NCBI GenBank assembly: GCA_002304735.1
Contig: DBIU01000051.1
Span: 1 to 5,269, forward strand
Length of the DNA stretch: 5,269 nt
Direction of reading: 5' to 3'
DNA from: Ruminococcaceae bacterium UBA794
GTDB taxonomy: Bacteria; Bacillota; Clostridia; Oscillospirales; Ruminococcaceae
A program made the position numbers and the translations under genes. Every line of letters starts with the position of its first letter. Position 1 is the first letter of the stretch. The notes beneath the pieces are model-generated. The model had not been told where the DNA came from and did not search any database. It saw nothing but the letters and a program-made list of their open reading frames with translations. This document shows positions 1-5,193 of this stretch, in pieces.

Positions 1-1244
1 ATACTTTTTGTAACGTTGTCCATCATAACGAAAAATTCTTCCGTAACCGTTCCCTCGCGGCGCTGCGTCTGACCCTTCATACAGCGCTCGACGACCTCGG
101 GATAACGTTTGACGGCATTTTTAACCGCGTCCTCCCACGAAACGTAGACCTCGCGCATAGCGTTTTCGCCGAAAACGCGCATTTTCTCTCGGTTATTAAT
201 GGCAAACTCCATTTTATCGGCGACCGAATCCGCGCCGGCAGCGCATAGCATACCGGTTCTTCCGTCCGTGATACCCTCCGCGGCGCAGCTCCCCTCGATA
301 AGGATAGAAGCCATACCGCAGGCGACCGCCTCGCGCACAACAATGCCGTTCGTGTCGTATTCCGACGGGAAAACGAAAAGCTCGCCCGCCGTGTAGTAAA
401 CGCGAAGCTCCTCTCTGTCGGTAATTGCGCCCGTGAAAATGCACTTGTCGTAAACGCCGATTTCCTTTGCATAAGCCTCGATTTCCTCGCGCTCGATGCC
501 GTCGCCGACAATCATCATTCTGAATTTGAGATTTTTCGCCGCGAGGATTTTTATAGCGTCAAGGATAATCCTAAGCCCTTTGTACCACAAAAGCCTGCCG
601 ACGAACATAAACAGAAATTCATCGGGAGAAACGCCGTATTTTTTGCGAAGCTCGGCGGCAGCCTTTTCATCGGCGCGGCCGCGCGGGAAATCAACGCCGT
701 TTTCCATAACGACAAAATCGCCCTTATATCCGAGGCTTCTGAGGTTTTCGCCCGCGCCGCGGCTGACGGTCCAAACCTCGTCGCAGGCGCTTATGTTGCT
801 TACGACAAACTTGATAGCCTGTTCAGCCATAAGCTTAGTCGGAAGCGAACGGCGGATATCAATATCGAATTTGGTGTGATATGTAAGGATAATCGGGACG
901 TTGCACTTTTCGCGGAGAACGCGCGCCATAAGCGTTGAAGCGAACGGGCAGTGGCTGTGAATAACGTCGAACTCCTGACCCGCAAGCGCGTCAAGCTTGC
1001 TGCTGGAAAACGGATAGCCCGCGCGATAGCCGCAGATTTTCTTTGTGATATTCATACTGCGATAGCGCACGACGTCGAACGGATAGTTGTCCTCCGCGCC
1101 CGGAAAATTCGGAGTAACGACGGTGGCTTTTCCGAGATTATCGGCAGTAATAATATTCGCGTAGTTCATAACTGCGTTCGCCACTCCGTCTATAATGGGC
1201 GCAAACGAGTCGTTCATAAGACAAACGTTTATTTTATCTGACAT
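1..1244 (-). CDS. GT4-type glycosyltransferase, C-terminus cut by window edge
   Basis: The frame is open from ATG at 1244 to the left edge: 414 codons with no stop, so the gene is partial at its C-terminus. The protein reads as a GT-B fold, GT4-family retaining glycosyltransferase, expected to move a sugar from a nucleotide-sugar to a lipid or glycan at the cytoplasmic membrane face. Visible marks are the N-terminal NDSFAPIIDGVANAV (about 11-25), DVIHSHCPF (H96, H98), TYHTKFD (121-127), the donor-phosphate motif GRLLWYKG (G216, R217, K222), and SEYDTNGIVVREA, giving D297-x7-E305 where many members have E-x7-E. No signal peptide or membrane segment is seen, as usual for peripheral GT4 enzymes. 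The start is supported by AAGGGAG at 1256-1262 and by the family-typical N-terminus. Diacylglycerol glucosyltransferases and surface-glycan enzymes share these motifs, so the acceptor is unknown. The family call is firm; the substrate is not. Confidence 0.9.
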   Translation of the reverse strand, partial: MSDKINVCLMNDSFAPIIDGVANAVMNYANIITADNLGKATVVTPNFPGAEDNYPFDVVRYRSMNITKKICGYRAGYPFSSSKLDALAGQEFDVIHSHCPFASTLMARVLREKCNVPIILTYHTKFDIDIRRSLPTKLMAEQAIKFVVSNISACDEVWTVSRGAGENLRSLGYKGDFVVMENGVDFPRGRADEKAAAELRKKYGVSPDEFLFMFVGRLLWYKGLRIILDAIKILAAKNLKFRMMIVGDGIEREEIEAYAKEIGVYDKCIFTGAITDREELRVYYTAGELFVFPSEYDTNGIVVREAVACGMASILIEGSCAAEGITDGRTGMLCAAGADSVADKMEFAINNREKMRVFGENAMREVYVSWEDAVKNAVKRYPEVVERCMKGQTQRREGTVTEEFFVMMDNVTKS

Positions 1245-1255
1245 CAGAAACAAAG

Positions 1256-1262
1256 CTCCCTT
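1256..1262 (-). promoter_or_regulatory. ribosome binding site of the glycosyltransferase
   Basis: AAGGGAG on the minus strand lies 11 bases before ATG 1244. The spacing is slightly long, but no better start lies nearby and the next residues match the family N-terminus. Confidence 0.65.
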
Positions 1263-1299
1263 GAAATAGCGTTAAATAAGATAATCTATACATATCTTT

Positions 1300-1325
1300 A
1301 TTTTAACACAATCGGGCGTTAAAAT
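1300..1325. repeat. perfect 8-bp inverted repeat over the promoter, candidate operator
   Basis: ATTTTAAC (1300-1307) and GTTAAAAT (1318-1325) are exact reverse complements separated by 10 bases. The left arm contains the whole -10 hexamer and the right arm enters the -35 hexamer of the glycosyltransferase promoter. The size and placement suit a dimeric repressor site. No regulator gene is visible in the window. A chance AT-rich match is possible. Confidence 0.45.
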
Positions 1326-1328
1326 CAA
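1300..1328 (-). promoter_or_regulatory. probable sigma-A promoter of the glycosyltransferase
   Basis: On the minus strand a -35 TTGATT (1323-1328, 4 of 6 to consensus) and a -10 TAAAAT (1300-1305, 5 of 6) are separated by exactly 17 bases. Transcription would start near 1293, giving a leader of about 50 bases before ATG 1244. This would let the glycosyltransferase be expressed independently of the spoIIA operon upstream. It is an inference from hexamer match and spacing. Confidence 0.55.
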
Positions 1329-1703
1329 GGGTTTTTTGAAAAGAAGCGCATAATTGACCTTAAGGCTGCACCGCATAATTATTTTCGTTCAATCGCTCCG
1401 AGATTTTTTCGTCAGAATAAACAAATCGACCGCAGGAATACTGTATGCTGCGTTTTCCGCGAAGCGGATAATGCGTTCAAGGGCGGTTTGGGCGTTATGA
1501 CCGTATGCACACTAAAAAGAACAAGCGAGAAAATGATAAAGGTAAGCCGATAATTGTGCGGCGTTGCCTTAAGCCTAAAAACAGAATACCCCAATCCCCC
1601 TCCGCCGTTTCAATTCGGCTTTCCCTTTCGTCCGTTTTCCCGCAAAACCCGCAGATTTTCCCGCGAAATGCCGAGCGGCGCAGCTTCCCCGCCGCAAATC
1701 CGC

Positions 1704-2345
1704 TCAAACGAGCTTTTCCCTCAGCTCCGCAAGGATTTTCCTCTCCCGCCGCGAAACGGCGACCTGCGTAAACCCGAGAATTTTGGCTGTTTCGGACTGC
1801 GTTTTGCCGCGAAAGAACCGCATTATGATGAGATTTCTGTCCTCGGGAGAAAGTGCGCCGAGGCATTGCCGCAAAGCGAGCCTGTCTATAAGCGCGGCTT
1901 CCCTGCTTTCGGCGGGAACGCAAAGCTCCGCGCCGTCCTCGCCGCAGGTAAGCGACACGGGCGGCAGCCCCGCCGCAACGGCTTCTGCAACGTCCTCCTC
2001 CGAAACTCCGAGGCGCTTTGCGATATCGGAAACGGTGGGGATATTGCCGTCAGCGGAAAGCTCGTCCCGCGCTCTTGCAGCCTTCATCGAGAGTTCCTTG
2101 AGAGAACGGCTCATTTTAATTGCGCCGCCGTCGCGGAAAAGCCGCCTGATTTCCCCGAGAATAACAGGCACTGCGTATGTAGAGAATTTCAGCCCGCGCT
2201 CGAAATCAAAGTTATCATAAGCCTTGACAAGCCCGACGCAGCCCGCGGAATACAGCTCCTCATAGTCGATGCCGCGCCCTCTGAAGCGGTTGGCGAGAGA
2301 GTGAACGAGCGGGAGATTTTTCTCGATAAATTCGTCGCGCGTCAT
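1704..2345 (-). CDS. sigF: sporulation sigma factor sigma-F (SpoIIAC), short N-terminus
   Basis: The 213-residue protein is a sigma-70 family factor of the sporulation group. It is expected to direct RNA polymerase to early forespore genes once SpoIIAB releases it. Region 2 covers about residues 9-79, including DYEELYSAGCVGLVKAYDNFD (core binding) and GLKFSTYAVPVILGEIRRLFRD (-10 recognition). Region 3 begins at SRSLKEL (79-85). Region 4 ends with the helix-turn-helix at about 182-205 (TQSETAKILGFTQVAVSRRERK). SRSLKEL and TQSE closely match Bacillus sigma-F as I recall it. The gene is third in the operon; its ATG overlaps the spoIIAB stop as ATGA (2342-2345) and lacks a good ribosome binding site, which implies translational coupling. 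It begins at a point matching about residue 35-37 of the 255-residue B. subtilis protein, so the N-terminal helix is missing. Sigma-G is the nearest alternative, but the operon settles it. Confidence 0.95.
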   Translation of the reverse strand: MTRDEFIEKNLPLVHSLANRFRGRGIDYEELYSAGCVGLVKAYDNFDFERGLKFSTYAVPVILGEIRRLFRDGGAIKMSRSLKELSMKAARARDELSADGNIPTVSDIAKRLGVSEEDVAEAVAAGLPPVSLTCGEDGAELCVPAESREAALIDRLALRQCLGALSPEDRNLIIMRFFRGKTQSETAKILGFTQVAVSRRERKILAELREKLV

Positions 2346-2782
2346 TTTCCGGCAATGGTTTTTTCGAGAGTAACCGTGGTTCCCCTGCCCTCGGCGGAGC
2401 GCACCTTAACGCTGTCCATAAAGCTCTCCATAACGGTAAAGCCGAGTCCGGAGCGTTCTTCCTCCGGCGGCGCGGTCGAGTATTCGGGCTGCATAGCGGC
2501 GGCGACGTCGCGGATACCGCAGCCCTTGTCTTTTATGATAATTCTGAGCAAATTGCCCTCGAAAAGGCGCAAAATCATCTCGACGTCGCCCTTTCTGTCG
2601 CGGTAGCCGTGAACAATCGCATTTGTAACGGCCTCTGAAACAGCGGTTTTGACGGCTGCGGTTTCCTCGACGGTTGGGTCGCATTGTAGAGCAAAAGCGG
2701 CGGCGGCGGAACGCGAAAGGCTCTCGTTGCGGGAAAGTGCGGGAAAACGCAGCGAACATTCGTTAATCAGCAGTTTTTTCAT
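2342..2782 (-). CDS. spoIIAB: anti-sigma-F factor and serine kinase SpoIIAB
   Basis: The 146-residue protein is a GHKL-fold ATPase/kinase. It binds sigma-F to keep it inactive and phosphorylates SpoIIAA. The ATP site is complete: N-box EAVTNAIVHGY (50-60, general base E50, magnesium ligand N54), G1 box DKGCGI (85-90), and G2 box SGLGFTVMESFMD (111-123). NESLSR (19-24) aligns with the B. subtilis NESFAR segment, so R24 corresponds to Arg20, a contact residue for sigma-F and SpoIIAA. Length matches the family. AAGGAG at 2788-2793 sits five bases before ATG 2782 and shares bases with the spoIIAA stop codon. Only 9 bases separate it from spoIIAA, and it overlaps sigF by 4. The C-terminus is slightly reduced compared with my memory of the Bacillus protein. 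Expected in the cytoplasm of the predivisional cell and forespore. Confidence 0.97.
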   Translation of the reverse strand: MKKLLINECSLRFPALSRNESLSRSAAAAFALQCDPTVEETAAVKTAVSEAVTNAIVHGYRDRKGDVEMILRLFEGNLLRIIIKDKGCGIRDVAAAMQPEYSTAPPEEERSGLGFTVMESFMDSVKVRSAEGRGTTVTLEKTIAGK

Positions 2783-2787
2783 TTTAT

Positions 2788-2793
2788 CTCCTT
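2788..2793 (-). promoter_or_regulatory. ribosome binding site of spoIIAB, overlapping the spoIIAA stop
   Basis: On the minus strand the spoIIAA stop TAA (2794-2792) runs directly into GGAG, so the stop supplies the AA of AAGGAG. ATG 2782 follows after five bases. This should couple termination of spoIIAA with initiation of spoIIAB. Confidence 0.8.
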
Positions 2794-3103
2794 AAGTAGT
2801 GGATTTTGCGGCGATAATCCGCGCCAGACCCGAAAGCCTAATCATATCGGCGATTTCGCCGTGAGCGTTTTTGATGAGAAGCTGCCCGCCGACAGCGGAA
2901 ACGGCTCTCATTCTGCCGAGGATAAGCCCGACGCCGGAGCTGTCCATAAAGCCGACGTTCTCGAAGTCGAGAACGAGAAGCTCGGGCCTTGAACGCGAGA
3001 TAACGTCGTCGATTTCGGCGCGAAGCTCTCTTGCGGAGTGGTGGTCGATATCGCCGTAAAGCGCGGCGGTAATGCGCTTTCCGTCGTTATAAATTTTGAG
3101 CAT
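2792..3103 (-). CDS. spoIIAA: anti-anti-sigma-F factor SpoIIAA
   Basis: The 103-residue protein is a single STAS domain. In its unphosphorylated form it binds SpoIIAB and frees sigma-F; SpoIIAB phosphorylates it and the phosphatase SpoIIE (not in this window) reverses that. The phosphorylation motif FMDSSGVGLILGR is at 52-64, with S55 matching B. subtilis Ser58. GDIDHHSARELRAEID (17-32) matches the conserved GELDHH segment. The frame stays open to GTG 3175, but that start has no spaced ribosome binding site and adds a non-conserved, Arg/Pro-rich stretch. ATG 3103 is preceded by AAGGAGG six bases away, so it is chosen. It is the first gene of the operon, 9 bases before spoIIAB. A general stress RsbV-like protein would look similar, but the neighbours identify it. 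Confidence 0.96.
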   Translation of the reverse strand: MLKIYNDGKRITAALYGDIDHHSARELRAEIDDVISRSRPELLVLDFENVGFMDSSGVGLILGRMRAVSAVGGQLLIKNAHGEIADMIRLSGLARIIAAKSTT

Positions 3104-3109
3104 AAAGTT

Positions 3110-3116
3110 CCTCCTT
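3110..3116 (-). promoter_or_regulatory. strong ribosome binding site that fixes the spoIIAA start
   Basis: AAGGAGG on the minus strand, six bases before ATG 3103, is a full-strength site. It rules in this ATG over the in-frame GTG at 3175. Confidence 0.9.
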
Positions 3117-3136
3117 ATAAGGAAAATCCCCGCGAG

Positions 3137-3153
3137 CCGCCGAAAGACGGCGG
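3137..3153 (-). other. GC-rich hairpin in the spoIIA leader
   Basis: CCGCCG (3137-3142) and CGGCGG (3148-3153) form a perfect 6-bp stem with a 5-base loop, 20 bases upstream of the spoIIAA ribosome binding site. A second stem, CGCTC-GGT-GAGCG at 3201-3213, lies near the inferred 5' end. No T-run follows either, so they are not terminators. They may affect mRNA stability or translation. I see no known riboswitch fold. Confidence 0.45.
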
Positions 3154-3224
3154 GCGGGCGTTCCGCAGTCCTCACTCCCTGTTTCCCGATAAAACTAAGG
3201 CGCTCGGTGAGCGGATTTGACTGA

Positions 3225-3233
3225 ATTATATCA
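3225..3233 (-). promoter_or_regulatory. candidate spoIIA promoter, extended -10 element
   Basis: On the minus strand TGATATAAT (3233-3225) is a perfect extended -10 (TGnTATAAT), which would start transcription near 3218 and give a leader of about 115 bases. At 17 bases upstream the sequence is CCGTTT, unlike TTGACA, so there is no usable -35. Bacillus spoIIA uses sigma-H with Spo0A. I found no minus-strand RNNGAAT -10 for sigma-H in this gap and no clear TGTCGAA box. The site is plausible but unproven. Confidence 0.4.
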
Positions 3234-3305
3234 CGAAGAAGCCGCGAAAACGGTCGTTATGAGTAAGCGAAAATAATATTTTTCGGAGAAAATCGCGCGA
3301 AGGTG

Positions 3306-3332
3306 AAAAAAATACCGCGAATATAATCGCGG
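3306..3332 (-). terminator. terminator-like hairpin pointing toward spoIIA
   Basis: CCGCGA (3315-3320) and TCGCGG (3327-3332) form a perfect 6-bp stem with a 6-base loop. On the minus strand the stem is followed by TA and then seven T residues (3312-3306). That is the form of an intrinsic terminator. No minus-strand gene lies upstream, so it would stop antisense transcription from the acyl-CoA synthetase side before it entered spoIIA. The stem is short, so a protein site is an alternative. Confidence 0.45.
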
Positions 3333-3395
3333 AAAGGAGATTAAAGCCGCACATAATAAGTCCAAAATTTACACACAATTTTCACAATAGAAAAC

Positions 3396-3424
3396 TTGAC
3401 AAAACAAGCGCGGTGTATTATAAT
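3396..3424 (+). promoter_or_regulatory. consensus sigma-A promoter of the acyl-CoA synthetase gene
   Basis: TTGACA (3396-3401) and TATAAT (3419-3424) match the consensus at all 12 positions with a 17-base spacer. Transcription would start near 3431, about 40 bases before ATG 3471. AT-rich sequence with an AAAATT-N7-AATTTT inverted repeat (3364-3382) lies just upstream and could act as an UP element or protein site. This predicts strong transcription during growth unless repressed. Confidence 0.9.
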
Positions 3425-3431
3425 GGAAGTT

Positions 3432-3447
3432 AGCGGATTAATACGCT
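3432..3447. repeat. imperfect palindrome at the acyl-CoA synthetase transcription start
   Basis: AGCG-G-ATTAAT-A-CGCT is a 16-base palindrome with one mismatched pair, placed at about +2 to +17 of the predicted transcript. A repressor bound here would block the strong promoter. No regulator gene is in the window, so the role is speculative. Confidence 0.3.
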
Positions 3448-3455
3448 GAATACTG

Positions 3456-3461
3456 AAAGGG
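3456..3461 (+). promoter_or_regulatory. ribosome binding site of the acyl-CoA synthetase gene
   Basis: AAAGGG lies 9 bases before ATG 3471. It supports that start; no other in-frame start with a ribosome binding site is near. Confidence 0.7.
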
Positions 3462-3470
3462 ATAAAAAAT

Positions 3471-5138
3471 ATGAATGTTGAGTCATATCATCTGAATTTT
3501 GTAAGCGAGGAATACGATAAGGACGGACTGCTTAAGAAATTTAGCCTGAAGTATCCCGAAAACTTCAATTTCGGGTATGACATAATAGATAAATACGCGG
3601 AGCTTGAGCCTAACAGGCGGGCGCTGATGTGGGTTGACCTCAAAGGGAACGAAAGGACGTTTACGTTCGGGGAATTGTCGCGGCTGTCGAATAAAGCGGC
3701 GAATATGTTTCTTGCAAGAGGAATAAAAAAGGGCGACCACGTTATTCTTGTGATGAAGCGCCATTATCAGTTCTGGTACACGATGATAGCGCTGATAAAG
3801 ATAGGCGCGATTGCGATACCCGCGACATATCTTCTGACGGTAAAGGATTATGTGTACAGGATTGACGCGGCAGACGTAAAAGGCGTTGTTGCAACGCACG
3901 ACGGCGAGGTAACGGAGTATATCGACGAAGCGACGAAAAAAACGCACGGCGAGCTTAAGTTCAAGTTAATAGTAAACGGGGAGCGCGAGGGCTGGGAGCC
4001 GTTCGATGAGGAGATTGAAAAGTATCCCGATACGCTTGAGCGAATACCGACAAAAGCACGCGAAATATTCTTGATGTACTTCACGAGCGGAACGACGGGC
4101 TATCCGAAAATGGCGATACACGACCACACGTTGGCGCTCGCGCACATACAGACGGCGAAGCACTGGCAGAAGGTTTGCCCGAACGGGATTCATCTGTCGG
4201 TGTCGGACTCGGGCTGGGCGAAATGCGCTTGGGGAAAGATGTACGGACAGCTTGCGATGGGAACGTGCGTGTTCGTGTACGATTTCGATAAGTTTATTCC
4301 GGAGAATATGCTCGCGATAATGGAGAAATACAAAATAACGACGTTCTGCGCGCCGCCGACGATGTACAGATTTTTCATAAACGCGGGGCTTGAGAAGTAC
4401 GATTTGTCGAGCTTAAAGTATTGCAATATAGCGGGCGAAGCGCTTTCGGCGGAGGTATTCAATCGTTGGAAGGAAGCGACCGGGCTTGAGCTTATGGAGG
4501 GCTACGGACAAACGGAAAGTACTTGCCTTATCGGGAATATAATCGGAATGAAGCCGAAGCCCGGCTCGATGGGCAAGCCGACGCCGCTTTACGAGGTTGA
4601 TTTGTTTGATAAAGAGGGAAATCCCGTTCCCGACGGCGCAGTCGGAGAAATAGTGGTAAAGGGTGATTACGAGGATACCCAGGGGCTTTTCCGCGGGTAT
4701 TATAATAACGAAGAAGCGACCGAGAGAGTGTGGCACGACGGGTATTATCACACGGGCGACACAGCTAAGCGCGACAGCGACGGATATTACTGGTATGTGG
4801 GAAGAAACGACGACGTGATAAAGTCGAGCGGATACCGCATAGGGCCGTTTGAGGTTGAGTCGGTTTTGGTAACGCACCCTGCGGTGTTGGAGTGCGCGGT
4901 AACGGGCGTACCTCACCCGATACGCGGAGAAGCCGTAAAGGCGACGATAGTGCTTGCGGAGGGATACGAGCCGACGGAGGAGCTGAAGCAGGAGATACAG
5001 GCGCACGTTAAGAAGAATACCGCGCCATATAAATATCCGAGAGTGGTAGAGTTCGTGAAAGAGCTTCCAAAGACGGTGAGCGGAAAGATACGGAGAGTAG
5101 AAATCCGCGAAAACGACCGCAATAAAGAGAATAAATAA
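3471..5138 (+). CDS. AMP-forming acyl-CoA synthetase, acetyl/medium-chain type
   Basis: The 555-residue protein is a complete ANL-superfamily adenylate-forming enzyme. It should activate a carboxylic acid with ATP to an acyl-adenylate and then form acyl-CoA in the cytoplasm. Core motifs in order: P-loop TSGTTGYPKM (205-214), SDSGWAKCAWGKMYGQL (245-261), A5 GYGQTES (344-350), HTGD (427-430), hinge GRNDDVIKSSGYRIGP (444-459), and C-terminal PKTVSGK with catalytic K539. The SDSGW segment and the SSGYRIGP hinge resemble animal ACSM medium-chain enzymes and Acs. Acs carries Trp414 before QTE, where it closes the acetate pocket; here that place is G346, so an acid larger than acetate is likely. No signal peptide or membrane segment is seen. 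The gene stands alone with its own promoter and terminator. Isoleucine is coded by ATA in 24 of 34 cases, unlike the other genes here. Aryl or branched acids are possible substrates. Confidence 0.93.
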   Translation: MNVESYHLNFVSEEYDKDGLLKKFSLKYPENFNFGYDIIDKYAELEPNRRALMWVDLKGNERTFTFGELSRLSNKAANMFLARGIKKGDHVILVMKRHYQFWYTMIALIKIGAIAIPATYLLTVKDYVYRIDAADVKGVVATHDGEVTEYIDEATKKTHGELKFKLIVNGEREGWEPFDEEIEKYPDTLERIPTKAREIFLMYFTSGTTGYPKMAIHDHTLALAHIQTAKHWQKVCPNGIHLSVSDSGWAKCAWGKMYGQLAMGTCVFVYDFDKFIPENMLAIMEKYKITTFCAPPTMYRFFINAGLEKYDLSSLKYCNIAGEALSAEVFNRWKEATGLELMEGYGQTESTCLIGNIIGMKPKPGSMGKPTPLYEVDLFDKEGNPVPDGAVGEIVVKGDYEDTQGLFRGYYNNEEATERVWHDGYYHTGDTAKRDSDGYYWYVGRNDDVIKSSGYRIGPFEVESVLVTHPAVLECAVTGVPHPIRGEAVKATIVLAEGYEPTEELKQEIQAHVKKNTAPYKYPRVVEFVKELPKTVSGKIRRVEIRENDRNKENK

Positions 5139-5142
5139 AGAA

Positions 5143-5193
5143 AAAATGCAAAGAGCATAGGCGCAGCCTTGAAGCTCTTTGCATTTTGTTTTT
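5143..5193. terminator. strong intrinsic terminator, probably bidirectional
   Basis: AAAATGCAAAGAGC (5143-5156) pairs perfectly with GCTCTTTGCATTTT (5174-5187), a 14-bp stem. The 17-base loop can hold a second small stem, AGGC/GCCT (5159-5162 with 5166-5169). A T-rich tail (GTTTTT, 5188-5193) follows on the plus strand, and an A-rich run at 5133-5146 gives a T-rich tail on the minus strand. It starts four bases after the acyl-CoA synthetase stop and could also end a convergent gene beyond the window. Confidence 0.9.

Larger units (their letters stand above)
1245..1703. other. 459-base intergenic stretch between sigF and the glycosyltransferase gene
   Basis: Apart from the glycosyltransferase promoter and its inverted repeat I see no convincing gene. 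Open frames here lack a ribosome binding site and any recognisable motif. Small structures are a 5-bp hairpin (TCCGC-GAA-GCGGA, 1456-1468), a direct repeat CGCATAATT at 1347-1355 and 1372-1380, and TTTTCCCGC at 1635-1643 and 1656-1664. None is followed by a T-run on the minus strand, so no intrinsic terminator for spoIIA is evident. The spoVA genes that often follow sigF are absent. Confidence 0.6.

Noticed and set aside
1350..1382. Possible plus-strand promoter (TTGACC with a weak -10) in the gap behind sigF
   Set aside because: The -10 match is poor, and it would only produce antisense RNA to sigF with no gene to serve.
1389..1511. 41-codon open stretch on the minus strand with protein-like composition (ends in a Lys/Arg-rich tail), possibly the end of a lost gene
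   Set aside because: It has no start codon or ribosome binding site, is bounded upstream by a stop at 1512-1514, and matches no family I know. Chance is the simpler explanation.
1635..1664. Repeated TTTTCCCGC units (1635-1643, 1656-1664) with AAAACCCGC between, considered as a repeat array or protein site
   Set aside because: There are only two exact copies, in sequence rich in these letters, with no promoter beside them.
1554..2606. Long 350-codon open frame on the plus strand across sigF and spoIIAB
   Set aside because: It runs antisense to two firmly identified genes, has no recognisable motif, and is rich in Pro, Arg and Ser as expected of a shadow frame.
3104..3175. N-terminal extension of SpoIIAA to GTG 3175
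   Set aside because: It adds a non-conserved Arg/Pro-rich segment, has no properly spaced ribosome binding site, and would read through the leader hairpin. ATG 3103 has a full AAGGAGG.
3332..3339. Orphan AAAGGAG-like ribosome binding site on the plus strand in the divergent gap
   Set aside because: No ATG, GTG or TTG follows at a usable distance; the downstream frame is only about 16 codons and begins with ATT.
3391..3405. Minus-strand TGTCAAG considered as a Spo0A box for spoIIA
   Set aside because: It is just the complement of the TTGACA -35 of the rightward promoter, differs from TGTCGAA, and lies about 290 bases from spoIIAA.
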